Assembly: GCF_007744675.1 (NCBI RefSeq)
Contig: NZ_CP036269.1
Span: 6,065,046-6,129,045 of the forward strand
Length of the DNA: 64,000 nt
Direction: 5' to 3'
Origin: Gimesia alba
GTDB lineage: Bacteria > Planctomycetota > Planctomycetia > Planctomycetales > Planctomycetaceae
Shown here: positions 1 to 9,464 of the stretch, piece by piece
Numbering within the stretch: the stretch's first letter is position 1
Layout: each line of letters starts with the position of its first letter
Translations under genes and position numbers: made by a program
The notes under the pieces: model-generated
What the model was told of the DNA's origin: nothing
Database searches by the model: none
The model's input: only the letters and a program-made list of their open reading frames with translations

Positions 1-295
1 CAGCCGTCCCGAAAAAGGACGCATGGTGCTCGACTGTGGTCGCAAGACAATGCACCCTGACTTCCAGCTTCCCCTGGTCAAAGCCTGGCCCGATGCGAAG
101 GTGACAGCCCTTAGTGCAGAACACTGTGCCGTCGACCTGGGACCCGAATCACAGGACCTCAAGATCGGCGACAAAATCGAATTGATCCCCGGCTACGCCG
201 ACTTCACCACGATCCTGCACGAAAACTTCTACGGCTTCCGCAACGATCGCCTCGAAGTCGTCTGGCCAATCCAGGGGCGCGGGAAGATTCAGTAA
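1..295 (+). CDS. D-threonine aldolase / D-serine dehydratase-like protein, C-terminal part (5' partial)
   Basis: This is the 3' end of a gene that enters from outside the window; the frame is already open at base 2 (SRPEKGRMVLDCG). The fragment resembles the C-terminal beta domain of fold-type III PLP enzymes of the D-threonine aldolase / DSD1 type (COG3616). Typical elements are the EHC segment near residue 41, the LKIGDKIELIPG stretch, and a following loop that in the family carries the metal ligands. Here the loop reads PGYADFTT where relatives usually have an H-x-D or H-x-C pattern, so one ligand may differ. The enzyme would cleave or deaminate D-beta-hydroxy amino acids in the cytoplasm. 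The N-terminal PLP-lysine barrel lies outside the window, so the exact activity cannot be judged. Confidence 0.6.
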   Translation, partial: SRPEKGRMVLDCGRKTMHPDFQLPLVKAWPDAKVTALSAEHCAVDLGPESQDLKIGDKIELIPGYADFTTILHENFYGFRNDRLEVVWPIQGRGKIQ

Positions 296-426
296 GCCCA
301 CTCTGAACGGAAGTCAGATCAAATAGACATCAGAAATCTCGAAAGGTATTTGGACATTCTCTGAAAAACCGTTAATATAAACCGACACTTATATGACATG
401 TTCGTTTGGTTCAAGGAGTATCCCAG

Positions 427-1803
427 ATGGTGAGAGGTCACTTGAGCGATGGCTGCGCTGAATTTCGAAGTTCACTCCACCTGAACCGTCGCGGCTTTCT
501 GAAAGCCGGCGGTTTGGGGATAGCTGGCTTGACGCTGGCTAATCTTCTGCAACACGAAGCGCACGCCGGTCCTGCTGCCCAAAAAGAGAATTCGGTTATC
601 ATCCTCTGGATGCGGGGCGGCCCGTCTCAGCACGAAACATGGGATCCGAAACCGTTGGCCCCTGCTGAATTTCGCGGGGATTTCGGTGCTATCAAAAGTT
701 CTGTTCCCGGCATTGAAATCGTCGATCTGATGCCCCGTTGCGCGAAGATCATGGATAAGTGGTCGATTATTCGCAGCCTGCATCACACCAATGCGGGACA
801 CTCCGCCGGAGACCAGATTCTGTTCACCGGATACCCGCCTGGAACAGACCCCACTCTCAACGTGCATCCCAGTTGCGGTTCGATTGCCTCAGAACAACTG
901 GGACACCTGACTCCTGAACTGCCCCCATACGTCATGATTCCCCGCCAGGTGCCGGGAACCGATTCGGCTTACCTGGGCGTGGCGCACAAGCCGTTTGAAA
1001 CATTAGCCGACCCGGCCAATGACGCCCCGTTTACCTTACAAAACTTCTCGCTGGTCGAAGGCATCAGCGACAATCGTTTTACGCGTCGTAAAGACCTGCT
1101 CAAAGGCTTTGACCAGTTTCGCACTGACTTGGACCGCTCCGGGCAACTCAAAGCCATTAACGAATTCCAGCAACAGGCGTTCGGCATCTTAAGTTCCGAC
1201 AAAGCCCGGAAAGCGTTCGACCTGGATGCAGAACGCAGCAGTACACGAGAACGCTACGGTTTTATTCCCCGCTATGATCCCATGGACCCGACCCGTTGCA
1301 GCGCGAGTGCCTTTTCACAGCGGATGCTCTTAGCTCGCCGTCTGGTCGAAGCAGGCGTGAGACTTGTGACAGTCGATTGCCGCTGGTGGGACACGCACGT
1401 TAAAGGATTCGACTCGATGCGAAATGGTTTTCTGCCCCGCTGGGATCAGGCCTACTCGGCTCTGATCGAAGACCTGGACCAACGCGGCCTGCTGGAAACC
1501 ACGCTAGTCGTCGCCTGGGGAGAATTCGGTCGCACACCACGCGTGAATAAGAATTCTGGCCGCGATCATTACCCGAATGTATTCAGCGCCGCGATCGCCG
1601 GAGGGCCCGTCAAAGGGGGCCGTGTCGTCGGTTCGTCCGATGCCAAAGGCGCGTTCCCCAAAGATAATCCGAAAACGCCGCAGGATGTGCTCGCCACGGT
1701 CTACCAACACCTGGGAGTCGACACCGAGAAGCATTATCTGGATCATTCGGGCCGCCCGATCATTACGCTCCCCTACGGAGAACCATTACACGAGTTGATG
1801 TAG
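427..1803 (+). CDS. DUF1501 domain-containing secreted protein (Tat signal)
   Basis: A 458-residue protein of the planctomycete-rich DUF1501 family, distantly related to alkaline-phosphatase/sulfatase-fold enzymes. The N-terminus carries a twin-arginine signal (NRRGFLKAGGLGIAGL), so it is probably exported folded. Family-type motifs follow: WMRGGPSQHETWDPKP after the signal, LHHTNAGHSAGDQILFTGYPP, VDCRWWDTH in the middle, and WGEFGRTPRVN...GRDHYPN near the C-terminus. I place the start at ATG 427 because AAGGAG (413-418) lies 8 bases upstream; a TTG at 406 has no such support. DUF1501 genes usually sit beside DUF1549/DUF1553 cytochrome genes, but this copy stands alone. The molecular function of the family is not established. 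Confidence 0.85.
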   Translation: MVRGHLSDGCAEFRSSLHLNRRGFLKAGGLGIAGLTLANLLQHEAHAGPAAQKENSVIILWMRGGPSQHETWDPKPLAPAEFRGDFGAIKSSVPGIEIVDLMPRCAKIMDKWSIIRSLHHTNAGHSAGDQILFTGYPPGTDPTLNVHPSCGSIASEQLGHLTPELPPYVMIPRQVPGTDSAYLGVAHKPFETLADPANDAPFTLQNFSLVEGISDNRFTRRKDLLKGFDQFRTDLDRSGQLKAINEFQQQAFGILSSDKARKAFDLDAERSSTRERYGFIPRYDPMDPTRCSASAFSQRMLLARRLVEAGVRLVTVDCRWWDTHVKGFDSMRNGFLPRWDQAYSALIEDLDQRGLLETTLVVAWGEFGRTPRVNKNSGRDHYPNVFSAAIAGGPVKGGRVVGSSDAKGAFPKDNPKTPQDVLATVYQHLGVDTEKHYLDHSGRPIITLPYGEPLHELM

Positions 1804-1825
1804 CATTGATGCAACAATACCAGTT

Positions 1826-4800
1826 CTACTCGTCATCCATCCGTTTTAACAGAGCGTTGTAATCATTCAGACAGCGTGTGATCAATTCGCGGAGTTCCTG
1901 GAACTCCGTCTGATTCGCGTGTGTGGATAACAATAATGGCTGCATCCAGCCCTGCATTAGATCAAACTGCGTTTCCAGAACGTTTAGAAGCGAGCGAGGG
2001 ATTTTATTGACAACCGTGATTTTATCGTCAGGAGTGTGTGCTCGTTCCTCAGTTTGAGGAGCAGGAGTTGATGGTGCCGAACGTGATTGTAGTGACTGCT
2101 CAAACAGAGTGGTTACATTTTGGGTGCCCGAGGAAAGTGCTGCCTGAATCGCATTCAGACTCTCAGCCAGATGTTGAAATCGCTCCGAGAAATCTTTGGC
2201 ATAGAGATCGAGATTGGTTTCTTTCTTTTCCGTCAAACGATTCATACCAGCGTCCATCGTCTCGCGGATGTCCTGAAGCCCCTCGCCGACATTACTGAGC
2301 TGCAGCACTGCCTGGGCCAGACGATCTTCGCCTCCCACACCTTTTAGCTGTAGATTTTTGCGGAATGATTTCTTGATGTCATTCCAGCGCTGAAGCTCGG
2401 CTTCGGTTAAAATTCCCATCAATTCCTTGAACTTCAACAGGTTGGCTTCCGTATCCGATGTCAGAGTCTGGGCGTCGTTTTCATAATTGGAAACGATCAG
2501 CGTTTCGAGTTCTTTCTCGTTCATGACCGCAAACACTTTTTCGGCGATGCGGTTCATATTTCGGTAGGAACCCTGTAACTTGAATGCCGGTTCGGTGCGA
2601 TATTCATCAGACTGGGCTGCCGAGCGGATGTATTCCCGGTTGACACTCAAGATCACATCACGTACGCGGATCAGTTTCTTCATGGTGGAAACCATCTCGT
2701 TGAGTTCTTCCACCGAGTAATTGCCTTCCAGATCGCCGCGTTCTCCGGTTCCATCCTGTGCCATCTGAATGATGGTATAAACATCCTTCTGGCTCCGCGA
2801 AGAGAGTGGATTCAGCACTGGATTGGACGTAATACAGTTTTCCAGATAACTCATTTCAAAGGCATCCGCGTGTTCGCCGATCACTTCTCCCAGGTTATAA
2901 ATGTCGGCCCGGTTGGAGAGCATGTCGGGAATCTGGAATTTCTCGCCGCTTTCCGTATAAGGATTACCCGCCATCACAACGGCGACTTTTCTGCCGCGTA
3001 AGTCATAGGTACGGGTCTCGCCTTGATAAACGCCTTCGATTTTGCGCTGGGCATCACAGAGCGAAATGAATTTCTGTAGGAACTCGGGATTACAGTGCTG
3101 AATGTCATCCAGATAGATCATAACATTGTCGCCCATCTCCAGAGACAGGTTGAGCTTCTTGACCTCTTCTCGAGCGCCGGCATTGGGGGCAGCCGCCGGA
3201 TCGAGTGAAGTCACCTGATGCCCGAGAGCCGGTCCGTTGATTTTCATGAAGATGATTCCCAACCGATTGGCAATATATTCCATCAACGTCGTTTTCCCGT
3301 AACCGGGGGGCGAGACCAGCATCAGCAATCCCATGCGGTCAGTCCGTTTCTGTTCGCCTGCTTCCCCCATCTGCTTGGCCAGGTTATCACCAATGACTGG
3401 TAAATAGACTTCGTCGAGTAGCCTGTTTCGAACAAATGAAGTCAGTACGCGCGGTCGGAATTCATCGAGCCGCATGGAATTACGGGATCGATCTACGATC
3501 TCTTTTTTCAATGCCAGATACGATTCATACCGGGGAACGTTGACCGATTCAAATTCGGTTAACCGCTTCATATAGCGATTGAAGTGCAAATGATATTCTC
3601 CATTTTGAATGCGTGCATGTGAGCCTGACAGACCGGATATCTGTGCGGTCACGGTCGCATCAATCAGTCGGCTGCGATCGAGTTTGTCCTGAAGCAACAG
3701 TAGCGATACTTCATCCAGATAATCATAATCTTCGTCTGAATCCAGATGATCCAGATACGCCTGAACCCAGTCGCGCGCCAGGAGAAACCAGTTCGCCGGA
3801 TTTTCATTCGTAGCAGCCAGACTTTCCTGCAGTCGTTCCAACGCGTTATTGTGTTTTAAATATTTTTCAAACTCCAGATAGAGATCAGCGGCCCGCTTAC
3901 TGACCACAAACGCCTCTCCACGTACCAACTCCAGAAACAGGTATTCGGCAGCTTCCGGAATCAATGCCTGATCACAACAGGAAATTCGCTGTACGAATTG
4001 CGAAAGCTGCTGTTGTAGTTCGTTGATGTAATACTGTTGTTGGCCGGTCTGAGGAAAGACCTGCATGATCCGACCAAATCCGGCTAACTTGGTGGCAAAG
4101 AGATCTTTTGTTTCCGGGTCGCAAAAATACTCCCAATAGAGTGACGCTAAAGCGCGTGCTCCCGACTGATATCGCAAAAGCCCGAGTGCCGGTTTCACTT
4201 TCAGCAGTGACCGTAACAGCAACAAGGTATCCTGATCGTGGACCCCTTTGATATAACCTTCACTGTAACGCGGACCCATGAATTTCTGAATGAATGCCAG
4301 TAGCTCTTCATCCGATAGTTTGGCAAGCGATTCAACGGAGTGTTCCGGATCCGTCTCCAAAGATTTTAACAGGCAGTACGTTAAATATTCCACCCGATAC
4401 ACATCACGGTTTTCCGAAACGACTTCCTGATCCCAGACTTCTCTGGTTGCTAACAGACGTTCGTCTTCGATCACTTCAAAGAAGTTGGTTCCCGTCAAAT
4501 GCAACTGCAGGGCATCATCACGATAGACGGTTGTTAAATCGAGCGGCTGACGATTGACCGTGAATTGGCGATTGCCGAGCTTGATGATATTTTCGCCATC
4601 AACAAACAATTCCTGCTTGTCTTTTAGCTGCCGGACGGCATCTTCGCGAATACTTTTCAGACGGCTCTGAATGTCATCGACTTTGACCGTATCTTCCAGC
4701 TCGCCCAGTTGTCGAACGATGTCCCGGACCTTGTCGATCATCAGGTCAGCAGCAAAATAACCATTGATCTCGTTTATCGTTTCTAACTGCTCTGCACGAC

Positions 4801-7156
4801 TGCGGATCCCAGTCAGAATCCGGTCTGCCGACTTCGCCAGCGAATTTGCCCGCTTATTGCGACTTTCGACAATCGCCAGTTTGCGCGTCTCAAAGGCGGC
4901 GTAGATCTCTTCCCGCTTTTCGGTCAACTGCTCAACGAATTCATCAAATTCCGAAAATCGGCCTTCGAGTTCCTCAACCTGAATCATCAGTTTGGTGAGA
5001 AAATCATCACACTTTTCAGGTGAATCGGAAACATCCAGATAATTGACCACCCCTTGATTCAGCAGCTTGATCTGGGCATTGAATTCCGCCACTCCTTCCA
5101 CGGACATCAACTCTTTGATGCGTCGTTTTAGAGCGGCTCGGGATTGATTGATACGGGAAAAGTTCGTCGAAATATTATCAATGATCGCGGTGCGCTGTGT
5201 TGTATCTTCAACTTTCAGATTACTGACAATATCGATCAACATTTCGAGTTCGTTCGAGCTGGCTTCGATCTCCTGTTCGACCTTCCGTGCGTCGGCAACC
5301 TTCTCCACAGTTTGAATCTGTTCGGTCGCAGCAGTGATTCGATCTGCGTACGGCTTGAGTGCATCCTCTCTCAGCAGGAATGAAACACAGCGGGTTGCCA
5401 GTTTTTCGGTTCGCTTGCCGACACTTTGTTCCAGCCGATCGACCAGTCCCTGATCGACATACCGCAGATCGCGTAACGAAATCACATCGCCGCGCAAACC
5501 TCGTAAACTTGCCAGACTCTGGACAAAGTCATCAATCTTATCAAACCGTCGATGATCAATGTCAGTGAAAGTGTTCTTTGTCTTTGTCTCAATCTCGGCT
5601 GTTGTTTTTTTCGTATTCTGCCTGAGCTGCAGAACTTTTTCATACTCAGAGACGGCCGCTTCCGCAGCCTTTTTGATCTCAAGTACGACCTCGCCTAAGA
5701 CAAACGTTTCCTGGTGATTGATCCAGAAATAGGAATCGAGCACGACACTGGTCTGTTTCACCAGATCAACATACAGATTTTCGTAAGCATCTTTTCGGTA
5801 GATCAACCCGAGAAGCTCATGGCATTCGGCCATGCCGCGTACGATGTCTTTATTACCAATTTTATCGAGATAAGAATCAGTTTTGTGTGGAACCTGAAAT
5901 GATTCACTGATGTAAGGGGTCTTCCAAAGCTGAATCATGTGATGTTTTTGCGGCTCATCCTGGCCGGAAAAACAGATCAACTCTCCCCCTTCGAAGCGGG
6001 TGAAACCGTGGCAGATTAAAGGAGTATCGAGCTTTTGTTCGATCACATTGTACTGGAGTAGAACGTAGGCTCCCTGATCCGGCTGATAGAACACATACAG
6101 AAAGTCTTCACCGTTTGGAGACGCAATGCGTTCCTGATAGAGCATGTCCTGCAGTTCGGTGTCGAAGGTTTTTGATTCTCCGTTTTGCAGATAATAGCCG
6201 TTTGAAAACACCAGGCCATGATCATCGGGAAGCAAAATGCAGGCATCCTGGATTGAATCCAGCCGCTGAGCTTTCTGCAATTTTTCGTTATAAATGAAAT
6301 ACCGAAATTTCGTTTCTTTATACGGACGAATTTTCAACAATATCAGTGAGCCGATGAGTGCATAGAAAATCTCGGCATCGTCCAGGACCTGATCGGGATC
6401 GTCAACGGGTTCGGAGTAGATCCCCTCACCCGTTTCGGTATTGTTTTCAATCTTGATCGTCAGGTCGCCGCCGATGGTTTCGACAAACAGCCGATCATCG
6501 ATCGAAATATGAGGATGTGCTCCTGTGTAATGCAGATCGCGATGAGTACGCGTCCATTCAAATTCCTGCTGAGACGGATACTGGACCTCGTGGTCACTCC
6601 GGTTATCTACATAAACGAGTTCGCTACCCTGAATCGCCCACTTGAACGACTTGAAATCCTTGGGGCCATCCCCGACCTTAAACAACATATACAAAAAAGG
6701 ACCTTTGACAAAAAACTTGGCAAAGGTGGCATTTTTGTAATAGCGGTAGATGTCCTTGAAGTCTTTTTCGAACTCGACATTCTGAATCAGATCGAGTGGC
6801 AACGCATGATACGTGCCCTCTTTGAATTCGTAGACCGAGAACACGTCACTCAGATGTGTTTCTGATTTCAGGCCAAAGTGCACGTTGTAACCAAACAGAA
6901 ACCGGTTCCCCACCGCCAGCATATCACGGGGGATGCAATTATGCTCGGTTGTGATGCGGTCACTGCCCAGCAGCTGGGTTTCAATGGAACCGAAGACCTC
7001 TTTACGCAACTCATTGAGTTTTCCGAGACGCGCCTTCAGCTCTTTTCCATGGCTCTGTAAGCGATTTTGAATAATTTCATATGTACTGCTTTCGAGGGCA
7101 ATCGCATCTGCATTGCCGCCGGCAGTCTCTTCTGAATTATTTTCCAAATCGGCCAT
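1826..7156 (-). CDS. Giant DUF3686-type AAA ATPase ('DNA repair ATPase')
   Basis: A protein of about 1776 residues. The N-terminal ~470 residues look like the beta-rich DUF3686 region. A long charged coiled-coil segment follows (roughly 480-900). An AAA+ module lies near 1285-1450, with Walker A SPPGYGKTT and Walker B MIYLDDIQH, then a sensor region (VVMAGNPYTESGEKF). A polar tail ends the protein. Annotation pipelines often name such proteins DNA repair ATPases, but this rests on SMC-like coiled coils. It is the last gene of an operon after a YqiJ-like and a flotillin gene, which suggests a membrane-associated remodelling ATPase working with the flotillin scaffold. ATG 7156 is chosen; GTG 7177 in the same frame is the alternative, and neither has a strong ribosome binding site. 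Confidence 0.8.
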   Translation of the reverse strand: MADLENNSEETAGGNADAIALESSTYEIIQNRLQSHGKELKARLGKLNELRKEVFGSIETQLLGSDRITTEHNCIPRDMLAVGNRFLFGYNVHFGLKSETHLSDVFSVYEFKEGTYHALPLDLIQNVEFEKDFKDIYRYYKNATFAKFFVKGPFLYMLFKVGDGPKDFKSFKWAIQGSELVYVDNRSDHEVQYPSQQEFEWTRTHRDLHYTGAHPHISIDDRLFVETIGGDLTIKIENNTETGEGIYSEPVDDPDQVLDDAEIFYALIGSLILLKIRPYKETKFRYFIYNEKLQKAQRLDSIQDACILLPDDHGLVFSNGYYLQNGESKTFDTELQDMLYQERIASPNGEDFLYVFYQPDQGAYVLLQYNVIEQKLDTPLICHGFTRFEGGELICFSGQDEPQKHHMIQLWKTPYISESFQVPHKTDSYLDKIGNKDIVRGMAECHELLGLIYRKDAYENLYVDLVKQTSVVLDSYFWINHQETFVLGEVVLEIKKAAEAAVSEYEKVLQLRQNTKKTTAEIETKTKNTFTDIDHRRFDKIDDFVQSLASLRGLRGDVISLRDLRYVDQGLVDRLEQSVGKRTEKLATRCVSFLLREDALKPYADRITAATEQIQTVEKVADARKVEQEIEASSNELEMLIDIVSNLKVEDTTQRTAIIDNISTNFSRINQSRAALKRRIKELMSVEGVAEFNAQIKLLNQGVVNYLDVSDSPEKCDDFLTKLMIQVEELEGRFSEFDEFVEQLTEKREEIYAAFETRKLAIVESRNKRANSLAKSADRILTGIRSRAEQLETINEINGYFAADLMIDKVRDIVRQLGELEDTVKVDDIQSRLKSIREDAVRQLKDKQELFVDGENIIKLGNRQFTVNRQPLDLTTVYRDDALQLHLTGTNFFEVIEDERLLATREVWDQEVVSENRDVYRVEYLTYCLLKSLETDPEHSVESLAKLSDEELLAFIQKFMGPRYSEGYIKGVHDQDTLLLLRSLLKVKPALGLLRYQSGARALASLYWEYFCDPETKDLFATKLAGFGRIMQVFPQTGQQQYYINELQQQLSQFVQRISCCDQALIPEAAEYLFLELVRGEAFVVSKRAADLYLEFEKYLKHNNALERLQESLAATNENPANWFLLARDWVQAYLDHLDSDEDYDYLDEVSLLLLQDKLDRSRLIDATVTAQISGLSGSHARIQNGEYHLHFNRYMKRLTEFESVNVPRYESYLALKKEIVDRSRNSMRLDEFRPRVLTSFVRNRLLDEVYLPVIGDNLAKQMGEAGEQKRTDRMGLLMLVSPPGYGKTTLMEYIANRLGIIFMKINGPALGHQVTSLDPAAAPNAGAREEVKKLNLSLEMGDNVMIYLDDIQHCNPEFLQKFISLCDAQRKIEGVYQGETRTYDLRGRKVAVVMAGNPYTESGEKFQIPDMLSNRADIYNLGEVIGEHADAFEMSYLENCITSNPVLNPLSSRSQKDVYTIIQMAQDGTGERGDLEGNYSVEELNEMVSTMKKLIRVRDVILSVNREYIRSAAQSDEYRTEPAFKLQGSYRNMNRIAEKVFAVMNEKELETLIVSNYENDAQTLTSDTEANLLKFKELMGILTEAELQRWNDIKKSFRKNLQLKGVGGEDRLAQAVLQLSNVGEGLQDIRETMDAGMNRLTEKKETNLDLYAKDFSERFQHLAESLNAIQAALSSGTQNVTTLFEQSLQSRSAPSTPAPQTEERAHTPDDKITVVNKIPRSLLNVLETQFDLMQGWMQPLLLSTHANQTEFQELRELITRCLNDYNALLKRMDDE

Positions 7157-7220
7157 TGATCTTATTTCCCGTGGCACCTGATATCGTTAATTCTTACAAG
7201 CCATTGCCCTGAATTCAATC

Positions 7221-7263
7221 GGCTCTCTCCACTGAAGTTCACACTTCAGATGGAGAGCAAGCC
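7221..7263 (-). promoter_or_regulatory. Imperfect hairpin between flotillin and AAA ATPase genes
   Basis: An inverted repeat pairs GGCT, CTCTCC and CTGAAGT with ACTTCAG, GGAGAG and AGCC around a TCAC loop, with small bulges. It fills the only sizeable gap in the three-gene operon. No T-run follows on the minus strand, so it is more likely a processing or stability hairpin, or a leaky attenuator lowering expression of the last gene, than a full terminator. Confidence 0.5.
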
Positions 7264-7307
7264 GACAGAACAACTATAAAAAGTCGAAAGTTGAGGTTTA
7301 CACTTTT

Positions 7308-9461
7308 CTACTTTTTGACTTTTGCATTGATAAATGAAGAAACTTTTTTGTCTGAAATTCCGAGGTTTTTCACAGTCTCCAACAGACGATTTAAGACGGA
7401 CTTGTCTTCATCGCTGTCTGCCTGGACGAGCAGTTGAGAAATCAAAGCTGCCACGGAAAGATTCTTCACATCTTCAAAGGACATACCAAACCGGGAAATA
7501 AAAGTCTGGAGTTGATCTTCGAAGTAATCAGGGTTTCCATTAAAGAACGTATTTTTAATATCGGTCAGTGTTTCGCTGTTATGCACAAAGCGGTCGATGG
7601 ATTTACCACTCTTGATCGAATCGACAATCTTGTCGAAGAAGGTGGTTTCGCCGCCGACAATATCGATGCGGGCCGACTTGAGTGCTTCCCCAACAATACC
7701 TGCCTGCGCTTCTGCAATTTCCTGTTGAGCAGCGATGGCCGCCAGTTCGATATCCTTATCTTTATTAATCTTAATCTTGAACTCTTCGTGCTCTCGACCA
7801 ACACCATCGAACAGCTTCATCGCCTTGGCTTTTTCTACAATACCAGTCGCTTCAGAACTGAACTTGAGTTTCATGACAGTCGCCTCCGCGGTTCCGGCCT
7901 TCTCGGTTCCGTCGGCTTTGGCAATCATGACGTTGGCCTCGGCTTCGCCAGTTTTCTGTACGCCTTCCGCTTTGGCGATCATGACATTGGCTTCTGCCTG
8001 ACCAGCCTTTTCGGTCGCGGTGGCCTTGGCAATCATGACCTGGGCATCTGCCAGTCCGATCGCAGCACCGTCTGCTGTCTTGGCTTCCGCCATGACTTTG
8101 ATCGCGTCCGATTTCTTTTCGGTGGCCGTTTTCTCAGCCTCGGCTTCGATGACCACTTTTTCAGCCAGCAGTTCGGCTGAGGTTTTCTGAGCTTCTGCGG
8201 CTTTGACTTCCTTGACCAGATTCTCTTCTGCTTCCATTTCCGCCTTGGTCACGGTGACCTGCTTGAGTCGATCTGCGCCGGCGAACTCTTCGGTATCCTT
8301 GATTCGTTCCTGCTCTTCCACAACCGCGCGTTCTACAATCACACGCTCGCGGATTACTTCCTGAATATTGCGTTTTTCAACTTCAATCGCTTTATCTTTC
8401 TCGATGTCGGCGACACCCACGACACGTTCGCGTTCCTTGACTTCCAGCAACCGATCTTTTTCAACACGTTCCGTTTCGACTGCGTCAGTCCGCTGTTTAC
8501 TCTTTTCAGCAACGATCACTTGTCGCAGTTTATTTTCCTCAGCAATCGCCAGTTCTTCATCTGTGCGAATGCGGGCTGATTCTGCCTTCAGGCGTTCTTC
8601 ATGCTCGACACGGCGGGCTTCCGCCTGCTCACGAGCCGTTAATGCGGCAATTTCCCGCGTTTGTTTCTCAACCGCTTCCACACGCTGGCGTTCCAGTTCC
8701 AGAATCGTTTCCTGGGCTTCGACGTCCTGCTTCTTAATGGTCTTTTCTTTTTCACGCGTAATATTATTCGACAAGACATGCTCACGAGCCGTGAGGTCGG
8801 TGATCTTTTTGATCCCCTCCGCATCGAGAATATTCGTCGGGCTTAGTTTTTCCAGAGGAGTCTGTTCCAGATAGTCAATCGCACAGTCATCCAAAACATA
8901 ACCATTCAGGTCTGTTCCGATAATCTTCAGAATCTCTTCCTTGAACTTATCCCGTTCATTATAGAGTTCTACAAAATCGAAGTGCTTCCCGACGGTCTTC
9001 AATGCCTCCGAAAACTTGGCATCAAACAATTCCACCAAAGCTTCGCGACTGGAGGCTCTATCACAACCCAACGACTGTGCTACATTGCGAATGTCACCAA
9101 CGGTATTATTTACTCGTACGAAGAAAGCCACCTCAATATCTGCCCGGATATTATCCCGGCAAATCAGACCAACTTCCCCTTTTCGGGCAATTTCGATTCG
9201 CTTAACCGAAAGGTCCATCTGATCAGCTCGATGCAGAACAGGAATTACAATAATTCCTTCACCTGTGGCAACGCGAAGACCACCTGCTCCCGTTAACACC
9301 AATGCTTCCTCTGGTCCAACTTTTCGATAAAAGCGAGATATCGCTACAGCTAACCCGAATAGGATAGCCCCACCAATAATCACCATGGTGATAAAGGATG
9401 AACCGAACAGCTCCAATCCCAGCAGGTAGGAACTAGAAAAATAAATGGCTGAGATGGACAT
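7308..9461 (-). CDS. Flotillin family protein, YqiK-like
   Basis: A 717-residue membrane-anchored flotillin. One hydrophobic segment (about residues 25-42, FITMVIIGGAILFGLAVAIS) is followed by an SPFH/Band 7 domain (about 50-220). A very long Ala/Glu/Lys-rich coiled coil follows (about 230-540). It ends with a C-terminal region of about 170 residues that E. coli YqiK (553 aa) would not have room for. Flotillins oligomerise at the inner membrane and organise microdomains. The start at ATG 9461 has AGGAG 9 bases upstream. It lies 3 bases after the YqiJ-like gene, the usual yqiJ-yqiK pairing, and is followed by the DUF3686 ATPase. The coiled coil contains an 18-residue internal tandem repeat. 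Confidence 0.9.
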   Translation of the reverse strand: MSISAIYFSSSYLLGLELFGSSFITMVIIGGAILFGLAVAISRFYRKVGPEEALVLTGAGGLRVATGEGIIVIPVLHRADQMDLSVKRIEIARKGEVGLICRDNIRADIEVAFFVRVNNTVGDIRNVAQSLGCDRASSREALVELFDAKFSEALKTVGKHFDFVELYNERDKFKEEILKIIGTDLNGYVLDDCAIDYLEQTPLEKLSPTNILDAEGIKKITDLTAREHVLSNNITREKEKTIKKQDVEAQETILELERQRVEAVEKQTREIAALTAREQAEARRVEHEERLKAESARIRTDEELAIAEENKLRQVIVAEKSKQRTDAVETERVEKDRLLEVKERERVVGVADIEKDKAIEVEKRNIQEVIRERVIVERAVVEEQERIKDTEEFAGADRLKQVTVTKAEMEAEENLVKEVKAAEAQKTSAELLAEKVVIEAEAEKTATEKKSDAIKVMAEAKTADGAAIGLADAQVMIAKATATEKAGQAEANVMIAKAEGVQKTGEAEANVMIAKADGTEKAGTAEATVMKLKFSSEATGIVEKAKAMKLFDGVGREHEEFKIKINKDKDIELAAIAAQQEIAEAQAGIVGEALKSARIDIVGGETTFFDKIVDSIKSGKSIDRFVHNSETLTDIKNTFFNGNPDYFEDQLQTFISRFGMSFEDVKNLSVAALISQLLVQADSDEDKSVLNRLLETVKNLGISDKKVSSFINAKVKK
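7866..8042 (-). repeat. 54-bp (18-residue) tandem repeat in the flotillin coiled coil
   Basis: Within the flotillin gene the protein repeats units of the form NVMIAKAEGVQKTGEAEA. There are about three copies, beginning QVMIAKATATEKAG and ending in a degenerate TVMKLK. The copies differ by several substitutions, so the repeat is old and kept by the heptad-like spacing of the coiled coil. Confidence 0.7.
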
Positions 9462-9464
9462 GGC

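Noticed and set aside
7434-8180. Open frame of 248 codons on the plus strand inside the flotillin gene
   Set aside because: It is the antisense shadow of the repetitive Ala/Glu/Lys coding region, with Phe/Leu/Gly-biased composition and no ribosome site.
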